Source: Siphonodentalium dalli
Taxonomy: Eukaryota; Mollusca; Scaphopoda; Gadilida; Siphonodentaliidae
DNA: 64,000 nt
Assembly: GCA_032622095.1 (NCBI GenBank)
Contig: CP136067.1
Span: forward strand, 198,364,052 to 198,428,051
Reading direction: 5' to 3'
Both the position numbers and the translations under genes were made by a program. Of the stretch, positions 46,635 to 59,826 are shown in pieces. The stretch's first letter is position 1, and each line of letters starts with the position of its first letter. The notes under the pieces were generated by a model. The model had not been told where the DNA came from, ran no database searches, and was given only the letters and a program-made list of their open reading frames with translations.

Positions 46635-48985
46635 TTATTTATTAATCGTATACTGTCGATGAGGTTGGAATTGATGTTTTTTGGTTTTGTTTTGTTTTAA
46701 TATTTTTATTGTGATCAAAACATGAACACCATAAACACTTTAGTTCGCAAAAATAAAAGACGACAATCAATCTGGTTAGACTAAGTTTGTGAGGACACCT
46801 GGTTATCACATCTCCATGAAGATACAGATGTTTTAAAGAAATATCCAGGTGCTCCTCTGTTCATGATGGTATATACAGGCTAATTGTGCGTAGTTTAAAA
46901 AAAATGTTGCTATGCAGGTATGTCAGCAAAATGTGCCACACAGAGAGATTTTTTAAGTTGTTTATGTTAGGCGATTTATCTCAGAATAAACTATATTGAC
47001 TGCACACTGTGACCACTATGTTTGAACAGACCTTCTATACATTTAGAATTTATGTTATAATATATACATGAGCCCTTCTAATATGCAATCCTCTGACAGT
47101 TCAAGGTCCCTCATTTTGCAAGAATATATGCATCTCTTAAATAGAATGATAAGTATACGTTCAATACTGTCTTCTATGTATCTGTTTTGCTAGCTCATTA
47201 TATGAATACCCTGATTCGTATCTCAATATAAATATGAGAGTTGTGAAGATATAATTGTTCAAGTTACTTAACCCTTTGTCCATATGTCGAGATTGTAAAA
47301 TTTGAACGCCAAAAACACCTTAGAACGACGTGGAGATGGCTTAGGAGAGGACTATATATAACGTTGGTGGATATCGGCAAATTGAACAATCTTATCAATG
47401 TCAGTCCATCTCCTCTCGGCATCCATGACCCAAACTGCACCAAATGTGATTTAGTTCATCGTATTATTAGAGAAGAACGTGTATGAATTTGGCTGAAATT
47501 AGTGCTAATGATATTTGTATCAGCTTTGGCGCCACTCCCCTCCTTATGCATAACTTGAACGGCTAAACAAATTTATATCAATGTTATTACCCCCATCTCT
47601 CACCCAAACGGCACCAATTGGGCATCTTTAAATCACGATTATATTCCTCTTATCATGGAGAATAATATATCAATTTGGTTTAAATCTGCGCTAATATTAT
47701 TTTTTAAATCAATTGTTTGTACCCCTCTCCCCCGTGCACCCTGACTAGAATGGCGCCATATCATGGAGGTGGTTATGTATAAGTTTGGTAGAAATCGGCG
47801 ACAAAACTATTTCATAATTTTTGCTGCTCATCCCCTTTCTGTCCCTGACAGCCCACTATAGAAAAACTCCTCGTATCATTGGCACTAAACATATTTTTCT
47901 CAATTTTAGTGACCCTCCCCTCCCTATTTCTGACTCAAGCGGTGCCACTTTTGACATCTCTAAGACTCTTTATGAATATATATAAAATTGGTGAAAATTT
48001 AGCCCAATAGCTGTCACCCAAACAACACAAATTTCATGTATTTAAACTACACGATTATATTCCTCGTATCATGGAGAAGAATATGTATCAACCTGTTGGA
48101 AATCGGCGCTAAACATAGTGTGTATCAAATTGTGTGTCCCTCTCACCCTTTATGCACCCCTGACTCGAATGGTCCCACTTTGACATCTTTAAACCACACA
48201 AGTAGAATCATGGAGATGACTATTTATAACTTTGTGCTAATCGGCTTATAAAAAAGTTTTTATTAAATGTTGTTGTCCCGCCCCGTCTCTCACGCAAACA
48301 GCACTAATTTGGCGTCCTAGTATCATGGATAAGATTTGGTGAAAATCGGCACTAAAAATATTGTGTATCAAATACTATCAATTTTGGTGCCCCTCTCCCC
48401 TTCAATTCACCCCAGACTCGGATTACGCCACTTTTTACAGCTATAAGCTGCACCATTATACTCCTCATAGCACGAGGATGATTGTGTATAAGTTTAGTGG
48501 AAATCGGCGACTAAACTAATTCTTATCACATTTAGTGCCCACCTACCCACAATCTCTCATCCAAACGACACCAATTCATGCGATATGGCGTCTTTAAATC
48601 ACACAATTTGATTACTTGTATCATGGAGAAGAATGTATATCAATCTGGTTCCCCTCTCCCCTTCCGTGCATCCCTGATTCGAACGGCGCCACTTTTGACT
48701 TATTTTAACAACATCATTAGATTTCTCATATTATGGGAATGATTATATATCGGTTTGGTTACAATCGGCGACAAACAAATTTCTGCCCCTCCCCCTTTTC
48801 TACCCCTGGCAACAACGGCATCACTTTAGAAAATTCTAACCCGCACCATTAACTTTATCTTAAAAATATACCTCTATTAGACCCCTTTTGTGCCATCTAG
48901 ATGGTTCCACGTGAATTTATATAGAACACAGACAGACAAACAGACATTCCCAAATTTAGATATAGATATCGAAAATTTATAACGA
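46319..48985. repeat. Unclassified repeat inserted in LINE C, with ~150-bp diverged tandem units
   Basis: Begins with AGCTACCCGGCGTTGCCCAGG-like sequence (first 20 bases shown at most), contains a TA run (about 46597-46645), and from about 47270 a series of diverged ~140-160-bp units with ATCATGGA, AATCGGCG and CCCCTCTCCCC words. It ends with ACAGACAGACAAACAGACAT. These end signatures recur widely in invertebrate genomes from memory; I cannot name the class. The flanking sequences join as LINE C codons. Confidence 0.5.
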
Positions 48986-49004
48986 ACCACCGAGACGAAT
49001 TGCT

Positions 49005-49529
49005 AGCCGGTTTCTTCCAGACAATTTTGTAACTATTGTACGCGACCGAAAAGGTGGTTAAGAATTTCAAATAATTCTAGATTCAACTCTCTCCACCTCA
49101 AAATCAATCAGAAAATGGGAACAAGAACAATGTGTAATCAACTATTGGGACACTCTGTTTAAACTACCGTTCACCGCGACGCATGACATTAAACTGCAAT
49201 GGTAACCATATCGAATAAATACTCGAATCCAAGCGGCCAATCGACTTCTTAATAAAATAAAGCTAAGAAAAATTGATAGATGCGAAAGATGCAATCGAAA
49301 CAATTTCACACATATTCTGGGAATGTAGCCATGTCCATGCTTTCTTTCTTTTTTAAACTGATCAAGTGGGGAACTGACAAACTTAAAGCATCGGCTTAAT
49401 TGTTTCGAAAAAGACAAATCTATTTGAAACTGTCCCATTGAAACCAAACAGCGTGATAAACTATTTTTAATTTATTTGAAAAGAATAAGGCAAAGTTTTC
49501 CGTGTGCATGTCCATCCTTGTTCGGACGT
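49005..49529 (+). pseudogene. LINE C ORF2 C-terminal fragment (L1/Tx1-like)
   Basis: The translation has KWEQEQCVINYWDTLFKLPF, THDIKLQW, NRLLNKIKLRKIDRCERC, then THILG(W/C)-type sequence. The WDTLFKLPF, KLQW, C..C and (E)C sequence order is the C-terminal domain of L1/Tx1-like ORF2 proteins. Stops at several positions make it inactive. A 101-codon minus-strand frame (49142-49447) is its antisense shadow. It ends at the Harbinger-like insertion; an identical copy lies at 62308-62832. Confidence 0.7.
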
Positions 49530-49532
49530 TAA

Positions 49533-50689
49533 GGGCGCGTACACATGAAGCTGCAAGAAAATATCTGCAAGAAAATATCAGGTAAAATTGCACACTGATA
49601 TTTTCTTGCTGTAAAGATTACGCCCGTGAGAACGCGGCGGTTTAGACGGCGTTGATTGAGCTCAATCAGAACAGTATTAGTCATGCTGGTTCAAGTGAAT
49701 TGCATCCGGTAAATAACCTATAGTCCATTTTGGAAATTCATATATAGCTTTGGGAAAGTTCCAACTGTTGACATGTATTAGACATGTAAAGACCATCTGC
49801 ATAATGAGAAAGTGGTCACGTTATTTGGAAATGTTATAATTTCATAGGGCATGTATATGTGGGGTGACAAAATGTTATTATGGTTTTGTGGCAACTCGGA
49901 TGACCCCACCCCCATTGAGACCCCATATGAAGTTTTCAGAGATTGTTGCTTGGTGCATGGGGCTGTGGTGTACATTACGTTACGGAATTTACATGGGTGC
50001 ATGTGGGGACATGAGACCCCCGCCAACTTGGAAACAATATTAGTTGGAAATTTCACACCAACAATGGTTTGAAATTGTTCTTGTAGTCTGATTTTTCAAC
50101 CGTTAATGTATGTGGAGTTAGTGGTTTTAGACCAACATTTGCATTTTTCCTACTTTGGTCAAACTATTGGTTTGGAATTTCTTCTAGGCCCCTCCCTCCC
50201 CGGTGTCCAGTCAAAATTCAAGGTATGTGAGGTACCATATAGGAAATTCAAAGACGATGGGAGGTGTGCAAATTCAATTATGTTATCTTGGGTCTTTGGC
50301 CCGATTCAAGAGGGGTGCACTTGGAAATCCATGGACATCCTCCGTCAGCGGAAACTCTCAAAAGATATATGTTCCCACACATATCCATATAGTAGCTGAG
50401 CGATTATGTCAAACAATCCAAAATGGAATTACGAAGTCAATTGTTGAAACAGGCGATAATATTGATGGATCATAACTCGAGTGCGTGAACGGTTACCAGC
50501 GTGTCCCTTATAGCGATTAGTTAACGGATACCGATGACCACCAATCAAGGTGAACACATATCACCAACTGGCGATAGAATATCAGCGCTCTGCCTTCGTC
50601 GGATATTTTCCGGTATTATTTATTTGATTGGTCAAGAAAGTCACATGGGGCATACCTGATATTTTCTTGCCCGCCATGTGTACGCGCCC
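49533..50689. mobile_element. 1157-bp Harbinger-like non-autonomous element, copy 1
   Basis: Terminal inverted repeats GGGCGCGTACACATG and complement, extended inward by CAAGAAAATATCAGGTA-type similarity, and flanked by TAA at 49530-49532 and 50690-50692. A TAA/TTA 3-bp duplication with GGGC-starting ends is the PIF/Harbinger pattern. Open frames of 73-97 codons inside show no transposase or Myb-like motif. Confidence 0.75.
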
Positions 50690-50809
50690 TAACTCCAGTT
50701 CAAATTATCCGATCGAAAGGAAACTTAGTAAGAAGTCAGTTTATTTTTATCGCGGTCCGTTGAATATTGTGAGTTTGCACTCCTTTTTTTTTACTTATAA
50801 ATCACAGTT

Positions 50810-51550
50810 TTTTTGGTTGTCCGGATGATAACTTGAACAACATTCAACATAATTTATTCTCGTTTGAGAAGACGTATGGAAAGTTCGAAAATAGTAACGG
50901 GCCGATGAGTTTTTTGACGGATTTATGCCAATGTTACTTAGAAATCGCAGAGTTGATGTTGTCCGGGCGTATTCAACATAAATTCTCGATATTCACTATG
51001 TGGTTCACATTTGAGACGACACAGGCCAAGTTTGATTTTGGTTATGGTCTGATGATTTCTGTCGGGTTATGGTCCGATGATTTGTGACGGGAATTATGCT
51101 CCTTTTTCGACTTAGGCATCCTAATGTTTGGGTTTTCCAGATGATAACTTGAGCAATATTCAACAGAATAACTTGATATTTGGTACATTTCTCACAGTTC
51201 AGAGAATACATGTCAAGTTCTAAAATGGTCACGGCCCGCTGAGTTATGACGGAGTTGTGTCCCTTTTTCGGCTCAGAAGTAATATTTTATTGGTTGTCCG
51301 GTTAATAACTTGAACAGTGTTTTAAATTTTGTTTGATACAGTATCTGGTTTACTGAAAAAAACATATCAAGTCATAATTTTGTCATGGTACAATGATTTT
51401 TGACGGACTTATGTTCCTTTTTTCGACTTCGAAATAATGTTTGTATTGTCTTAAAAATGTTCAAATTAATCTTTTGATATCTGGTGTGTGGTTACCATTT
51501 GAGAACACGCAGGCTATCGTCAATTTGGAGCAAATGTTTTGGCAAATTTG
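50810..51550. repeat. Diverged ~160-bp tandem repeat
   Basis: Units can be phased on GTCCGGATGATAACTTGAAC-like words near 50815, 51133 and 51290, each followed by CATATGTCAAGTT-type and TGACGGAGTTATGTCCCTTTTTC-type sequence (kept here to short words). A similar pair lies at 60840-61180. Non-coding. Confidence 0.6.
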
Positions 51551-51802
51551 ACTTCTTTGTTCTTTAAAGAAGCATACGTCCCAAAAAGCCATCTCGTTTC
51601 GAGGGACTTGTGGTCTGAGACCTTTTATTAAATCAGTTTAAATTTTAGGGCTGTTTGAAAAAATGTTAAGAACTCATAGTATCCTGATTAATATTTAAAG
51701 CTATGTTGAACGGAAACAATTTGCTTCAGATATTGTTCTTACCTGAATCCACACTACTAATTGTGTACACGGACTGCAACTCTCTTGGTTAATTACCACC
51801 AC

Positions 51803-51806
<4 letters not shown>

Positions 51807-51898
<92 letters not shown>
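51807..51898. repeat. Long (TA)n microsatellite
   Basis: About 90 bp of TA broken once by GC at 51841; it borders the large tandem array. Confidence 0.95.
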
Positions 51899-51901
<3 letters not shown>

Positions 51902-54900
51902 CTAACAACACTAACGACCTTAGGGAGACTGTTGAAATAATCCGACCTTAGGGAGACATCTCGATATATCATTTTCTATGCAACGCATAGCTTATGTGTG
52001 TGGTGAGGGCATTTGGTATTAATCGAAAAACCATCTATGATGTCATTTGTTATAACTATTATAATATTTAAAAATATATAACAAGTGTCCCCCTAATACC
52101 GTCTCCCTAATGTTTGCTCATTTTACATACAACATGAACCATATTAGGGGGACATATGCAATAAATACCACAAAATGCGGTATTAGGGGACACATATTAA
52201 AAATCAAAGTTATGGAGATACATAAAATGTACTTTATATTTTGAAGCCACATTTTTGAAATAGTTTTATAACATGACTAGATATAATATAAGATGCTAGC
52301 ATACGCGAGAAATTTAACCCTCAATACACGAATGCGGGGACCTGGTTTAATCTTTGTAAAACGCTATATCAGTACATGGCATTGGTTATAATAATTAAAG
52401 GCACGGCCGAAGTTCGTTGCAGAAATATCATATGTGTTCAAATCGCAACCAACAGAAGGAATATTAAAAAATATATAGTTTGTTCATATGCAAATATATT
52501 CAGCGCGTAAATAGTATATTGTCCTCAATGTGTACTATGGTGGGTAAACAGCAGCCTGCTCGTGGTACAGAAGTTTTGCTTTTGTTTACACAACACAACG
52601 CAAGTATAGTGGTTGACCACACAACAATTATATAAACGCTCTTTATTATTTCCATATAAGGAACCAAAACGCTCTTTATGTTTACCATATCCGGATCTAA
52701 ACAAAAGCAAGGAAACGTAACGGTTTTTTCCTTTGTTTACATAATATGGAATATTAAAATACGTACAGTTTTGTTCATATGCAAACATAATCATCGCGTA
52801 AATAGGATATTGTCCCCAAGGTACACGATGATTGCTAACACCGCCCGTATCTTTTATATAGCAATAAAAGATTTTTTCCGATTAATAACAAATGCTCTCA
52901 CCTTACCCAGAAGCCACGCGCTGCATAGAAAATGATATATTGAGATATCTCATTTAGGTCGGATTATTTCTAGAGTCTCTTAATTATTTCCAAATGAGGA
53001 AAGTAGTAACAAATAACGCTCTTTATGTTTACCGTATCCGGATCTAAACAAAACCCAGGAAACATGACGTTTTTTGCTTTTGTTTACATAACACACTTAA
53101 CGGAGGTGAATATTTTCACAGCATGTACACCGCCAACACCGCCAGTATCTTTAATATAGCAATAAAACATGTTTTTTTATTAATACCAAATGCTCCCACC
53201 ACACCCAGAAGCTATGCTTTGCATATAAAATGATATATCGAGATGTCTCCCTAAGGTCGGATTATTTCAAGAGTCTCCATAAGGTCGGTAATGTTGTTAG
53301 CTATATGTATATATATATATATATCAGTACACGGCGTTGGTTATAATAATTAAAGACACGGGCGGCGTTCGTTGCAGAAATATTCATGTGTTAAAATCGC
53401 CACCATCAGAAGGAATATTAAAAAATATATAGAAAATGATATATCGAGATGTCTCGCCACCAACATATGGAATATTAAAGTATGTACAGTATTGTTCATA
53501 TGCAAATATAATGAGGCGTAAATGGTGTATTGTGTAATAGTATACTGTCCTCAAGGTGTGCGATGATTGCCAACACCGCACGTATATTTAATATAGCAAT
53601 AAAAGATAAAAAAAATTATAAATAACAAATGCTCTCACCTTACCCAGAAGCTACGCATTGCATAGAAAATGATATATCGAGATGTCACCCTAAGGTCGGA
53701 TTATTTCAATAGTCTCCATAAGGTCGGTAATGTTGTTAGCTATATGTATATGTATATCAGCACACGGCATTGGTTATAATAATTAAAGACACGGGCGGCG
53801 TTCGTTGCAGAAATATCCATGTGTTCAAATCACCACCATCAGAAGGAATATTAAAATATATATAGTTTTGTTCATATGCAAACATAATCAGCGCGTAAAT
53901 ACAGCCTGCTCGTGTTATAGAAGTTTTGCTTCTGTTTACATAACACAACGCAATCATATTGGTTAATCACACAAACATTATATAAACGCTCTTCATTATT
54001 TCCATATAAGAAAAACAGTGACAAACAACGCTCTTTATGCTTACCATATCCGGATCTAAACAAAAGCCAGGAAACGTAACGGTTTTTTTCCTTGTGTTTG
54101 CACAACAAAGTGAAAACAATTGACAATAACATACTGTTTATGCCATATTTCTGTATGATATAACAACAAATTCTGCCTATATTTAACTTTTTATGTTGAT
54201 GGCGGTTTTTGACGGAGATGAATATTTTAACAGCATACCCACCGCCAACACCGCCCGTATCTTTAATATGAGCAATAAAAGATTTTTTTTTTTATTAATA
54301 CCAATTACTCTCAACATACCCAGAAGCTGCACGTTGCATGGATAATGATATATTGAGATGTCTCACTAAGGTCAGATTATTTCAAGAATCTCCCTAATGT
54401 CGTTCATGTTGTTAGGTATATGTATATCATTACATGGTATTGGTTATAATAATTAAAGGCACGGGCCGCGTTCGTTGCAGAAATAGAGGATCTCACATGA
54501 GTTTCTATTTTATACGGAATTTATCAACCGAGTTCACTAAATTCGATTTGTGCCGAGGTTTACCGAGGCTCAAATAGAATTTAGAGGACGAGGTTGATAA
54601 ATTACGTAAAAAATAGGACGAATGTGAGATACCTTTTATCACATGATCAAATAAACCCGAAGCAACGCGAAATATTCATCGAAAACAACAATCATAAACT
54701 ACAGCGATCGCAAGTTATTTGAAGAACGCCGTGACGTCATCGCACGCGCTGATATTAAACGTGTCTACTATCGATAATTATGAAACTGCTTTTATGGCCA
54801 AATTATGTGATAAATATTCATATGTTTTCGAATCGCCACCAACAGATGGAATATTAAAATATATATAGCTGTGTCGAGATGTCTCCCTAAGGTCGGATTA

Positions 54901-57900
54901 TTTCAAGAGTCTCCCTATTGTCGATAATTTTGTTAGCTATATGTATATGTATATGTATATCAGTACACGGCATTGGTTATAATAATTAAAGACACGGGCG
55001 GTGTTCGTTGCAGAAATATTCATGTGTTCAAATCGCCACCATTAGAAGGAATATTAAAATATATATAGTTTTGTTCATATGCAAACATAATCAGTGCGTA
55101 AATAGTATATTGTCCTCAAGGTTTACGATGGTTGTGTAAACAACAGCCTGTTCGTGTTACAGAAGTTTTGCTTCTGTTTATATAACACAACGCAATCATA
55201 TTGGTTAATCACACAAACATTATATAAACGCTCTTCATTATTTCCATATGAGAAAAACAGTAACAAACAACGCTCTTTATGCTTAACATATCCGGATCTA
55301 AACAAATATTTTAACAGAATACCAACCGCCAAACACCGCCCGTATCTTTAATATGAGCAATAAAAGATGTTTTTTTATTAATACCAAATGCTCTCACCAT
55401 ACCCAGAAGCTGCACGTTTCATGGAAAATGATATATTGAGATGTCTCCCTAAGGTCGGATTATTTCAAGAGTCTCCCTAAGGTCGGTAATGTTAGCTATA
55501 TGTATTTATATATCAGTACACGGCATTGGTTATAATAATTAAAGACACGGGCGGTGTTCGTTGCAGAAATATTCATGTGCTCAAATCGCCACCATCAGAA
55601 GGAATATTAAAATATGTATACTTTTGTTCATATGCAAACATAATCATCGCGTAAATAGTATATTGTCCTCAAGGTGTACGATGGTTGTGTAAACAACAGC
55701 CTGCTCGTGTTACAGAAGTTATGCTTCTGTTTACATAACACAACGCAGTCATATTGGTTAATCTCACAAACATTACATGAACGCTCTTCGTTATTTCCAT
55801 ATAAGAAAAACAGTAACAAACAACGCTCTTTATGCTTACCATATCCGGATCTATACAAAAGCCAGGAAACGTAACGGTTTTTTCCTTTTGTTTGCACAAC
55901 AAAGTGAAAACAATTGACAATAACATACTGTTTATGCCATATTTCTGTATGATATAACAATACATTCTGCCTATATTTTACTATTTCTGTTTATGGCTGT
56001 TTTTGAAGGAGATGAATATTTTAACAGCATACCCACCGCCAACACCGCAAGTATCTTTAATATAGCAATAAAAGATGTTTTTTTTATCTACAACAAATGC
56101 TCTCACCTTACCCAGAAGCTACGCATTGCATAGAAAATGATATATCGAGATGTCTCCCTATGGTCGGATTATTTCAAGAGAATCCATAAGGTCGGTAATG
56201 TTGTTAGCTATATGTATATGTATATCAGCACACGGCATTGGTTATAATAATTAAAGACACGGGCGGCGTTCGTTACAGAAATATCCATGTGTTCAAATCG
56301 CCACCATCAGAAGGAATATTAAAATATATATAGTTTTGTTCATATGCAATCATAATCAGCGCATAAATAGTATATCGTTTTCAAGGTGTACGGTGGCTGT
56401 GTAAACAATTACAGCCTGCTCGTGTTATAGAAGTTTTGCTTCTGTTTACATAACACAACGCAATCATATTGGTTAATCACACAAACATTATATAAACGCT
56501 CTTCATTATTTCCATATAAGAAAAACAGTAACAAAGAACGCTCTTTATGCTTACCATATCCGGATCTAACAAAAGCCAGGAAACGTAACGGTTTTTTCCT
56601 TGTGTTTGCACAACACAATGAAAACAATTGACAATAACATACTGTTTATGCCATATTTCTGTATGATATAACAACAAATTCTGCCTATATTTTACTATTT
56701 CTGTTTATGGCGCTTTTTGACGGAGATGAATATCTTAACAGCATACCCACCGCGAACACCGCCCGTATCTTTAATATGAGCAATACAAGATTTTTTTTAA
56801 ATTATTAATACCAAATGCTCTCAACATACCCAGAAGCTGCACTTTGCATGGAAAATGATATATTGAGATGTCTCCCTAAGGTCAGATTATTTCAAGAATC
56901 TCCATAATGTCGTTCATGTTGTTAGGTATATGTATATCATTACTTGGTATTGGTTATAATAATTAAAGGCACGAGCGGCGTTCGTTGCAGAAATATTTGT
57001 ATGTGTTCAAATCGCCACCAACAGATGGAATATTAAAATATATATAGCTGTGTCGAGATGTCTCCCTAAGGTCGGATTATTTCAAGAGTCTCCCTAATGC
57101 GTTCATGTTGTTAGGTATATGTGTACCATTACATGGTATTGGTTATAATAATTAAAGGCACGGGCGGCGTTCGTTGCAGAAATATTCATATGTGTTCAAA
57201 TCGCCACCAACAGATGGAATATTAAAAAATATGTGTCGAGATGTCTCCCTAATGTCGGATTATTTCATGAGTCTCCCTAATGTCGTTAATTTTGCTAGCT
57301 ATATGTATATGTATATCAGTACACGACATTGGTTATAACAATAAAAGACACGGGCGGCGTTCGTTGCAGAAATTTTCATGTGTTCAAATCGCCACCATCA
57401 GAAGGAATATTAAAATATATATAGTTGTGTTCATATGCAAACATAATCAGCGCGTAAATAGTATATTGTCCTCAATTGATGTGTACGATGGTTGTGTGGA
57501 CAACAGCCTGCTCGTGTTAAAGAAGTTTTGCTTCTGTTTACATAACACAACGCAGTCATATTGTTTAATCTCACAAACATTACATGAACGCTCTTCATTA
57601 TTTCCATATAAGAAAAACAGTAACAAACAACGCTCTTTATGCTTACCATATCCGGATCTATACAAAAGCTAGGAAACGTAACGGTTTTTTCCTTTTGTTT
57701 GCACAACAAAGTGAAAACAATTGACAATAACATACTGTTTATGCCATATTTCTGTATGATATAACAACACATTCTGCCTATATGTTACTATTTCTGTTTA
57801 TGGCGGTTTTTGAAGGAGATGAATATTTTAACAGCATACCCACCGCCAACACCGCCCGTATCTTTAATATGAGTAATAAAAGATGTTTTTTTTATTAATA

Positions 57901-59826
57901 CCAATGCTCTCACCTTAACCAGAAGCTGTGCGTTGCATGGAAAATGATATATTGAGATGTCAACCTAAGGTCGGATTATTTCAAGAGTCTCCCTAAGGTC
58001 GTAATGTCGTTAGCTATATGTATATCAGCACACGGCATTGGTTATAATAATTAAAGACACGGGCGGCGTTCGTTGCAGAAATATTCATGTGTTCAAATCG
58101 CCACCATTAGAAGGAATATTAAAATATATATAGTTTTGTTCATATGTAAACATAATCAGCGCGTAAATAGTATATTGTTTTCAAGGTGTACGATGGTTGT
58201 GTAAACAACAGCCTGCTCGTGTTATAGAAGTTTTGCTTCTGTTTACATAACACAACGCAATCATATTGGTTAATCACACAAACATTACATGAACGCTCTT
58301 CATTATTTCCATATAAGAAAAACAGTAACAAAGAACGCTCTTTATGTTTACCATATCCGGATCTATACAAAAGCCAGGAAACGTAACGGTTTTTTCATTT
58401 TGTTTGCACAACAAAGTGAAAACAATTGACAATAACATACTGTTATGCCATATTTCTGTATGATATAACAACACATTCTGCCTATATTTTACTATTTCTG
58501 TTTGTGGCTGTTTTTGAAGGAGATGAATATTTTAACAGCATACCCACCGCCAACACCGCCAGTATCTTTAATATGAGCAATAAAAGATGGGGTTTTTTAT
58601 TAATACCAACGCTCTCACCATACACAGAAGCTGCGCGTTGCATGGAAAATGATATATTGAGATGTCTCCCTAAGGTCGGATTATTCCAAGAGTCTCCCGA
58701 ATGTCATTTCATGTTGTTAGGTATATGTATATCATTACATGGTATTGGTTATAATAATTAAAGGCACGGGCGGCGTTCGTTGCAGAACTATTCATATGTG
58801 TTCAAATCGCCACCAACAGATGGAATATTAAAATATATATAGCTGTGTCGAGATGTCTCCCTAAGGTCGGATTATTTCAAGAGTCTCCCTAATGTCGTTA
58901 ATTGTGTTAGCTATATGTATATGTATATCAGTACATGGCATTGGTTATAATAATTGAAGGCACGGGCGGTGTTCGTTTCAGAAATATTAATATGTGGTCA
59001 AATCGCCACCAACAGATGGAATATTAAAATATGTACAGTTTTGTTCATATGCAAACGTAATCAGCGCGTGAATAGTGTATTGTCCTCAATGTGTACGATG
59101 ATTGCGTAAACAACAGCATGCCCGTGTTACAGAAGTTTTGCTTCTGTTTACATAACACAACGCAATCATATTGGTTAATCACACAAACATTATATAAACG
59201 CTCTTCATTATTTCCATATAAGAAAAACAGTAACAAACAACGCTCTGTATGCTTAACATATCCGGATCTAAACAAAAGCCAGGAAACGTAACGGTTTTTT
59301 TCCTTGTGTTTGCACAACAAAGTGAAAACAATTGACAATAACATACTGTTGATGCCATATTTCTGTATGATATAACAACAAATTCTGCCTATATTTTACT
59401 ATTTCTGTTTATGGCGGTTTTTGACGGAGATGAATATTTTAACAGCATACCCACCGCCAACATCGCCCGTATCTTTAATATGAGCAATAAAATAATTTTT
59501 TTTGTATTATTAATACCAAATGCTCTCACCATACCCAGAAGCTGCGCGTTGCATGGAAAATGATATATTGAGATGTCTCCCTATATAAGGTCAGATTATT
59601 TCAAGAATCTCCCTAATGTCGTTCATGTTGTTAGGTATATGTATATCATTACATGGTATTGGTTATAATAATTAAAGGCACGAGCGGCGTTCGTTGCTGA
59701 AATATTCATATGTGTTCAAATCGCCACCAACAGATGGAATATTAAAATATATATAGCTGTGTCGAGATGTCTCCATAAGGTCGGATTATTTGAAGAGTCT
59801 CCCTAATGTCGTTAATTTTGTTAGCT
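51899..59826. repeat. ~8-kb higher-order tandem array of ~710-bp and ~190-bp units
   Basis: Phasing on GTTCGTTGCAGAAATA gives sites near 52411, 53359, 53790, 54460, 54991, 55545, 56262, 56968, 57157, 57348, 58058, 58762, 58960 and 59677. In the right half, intervals are close to 710 or 190 bp; short units jump from TGGAATATTAAAATATATA to GTCGAGATGTCTCCC. Each unit carries paired TCTCCCTAAGGTCGG words 30 bp apart. The left end (51899-52025) is the reverse complement of the unit end, so the array is bounded by inverted ends. Recurrent minus-strand frames (RSGYGKHKERCLLLF) simply repeat with the unit and contain frameshifts between units. Confidence 0.85.
54486..54811. mobile_element. 326-bp insertion in one array unit, AAATA duplication
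   Basis: Sequence absent from other units interrupts CAGAAATATTCAT. AAATA is present on both sides (54481-54485, 54812-54816). The first ~165 bp has inverted similarity (TCTCACATGAG near 54490 against ATGTGAGA near 54625; TTTATCAACC against GGTTGATAAA). No tRNA-like promoter or tail was recognised, so the class is unknown. Confidence 0.65.

Larger units (their letters stand above)
48100..50698 (+). repeat. Segmental duplication, copy 1
   Basis: Near-identical to 61386-64000. It covers the end of the unclassified repeat, the LINE C C-terminal fragment and the Harbinger-like element. Differences seen are scattered substitutions, a ~37-bp deletion here near 48645, and 20 bp present here near 48900 but missing from copy 2. 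Confidence 0.9.

Noticed and set aside
49142-49447. 101-codon minus-strand frame, duplicated at 62445-62750
   Set aside because: Antisense of a LINE ORF2 C-terminal fragment whose sense strand has conserved motifs. Conservation reflects the segmental duplication.
49778-50475. Conserved frames inside the Harbinger-like element as transposase or accessory protein
   Set aside because: No DDE or Myb-like motif. The two copies are too recently duplicated for conservation to mean anything.
52500-59344. Many minus-strand frames with RSGYGKHKERCLLLFFLYGNN
   Set aside because: They recur once per ~710-bp array unit, with frameshifts between units and no recognisable family. Treated as repeat by-products.
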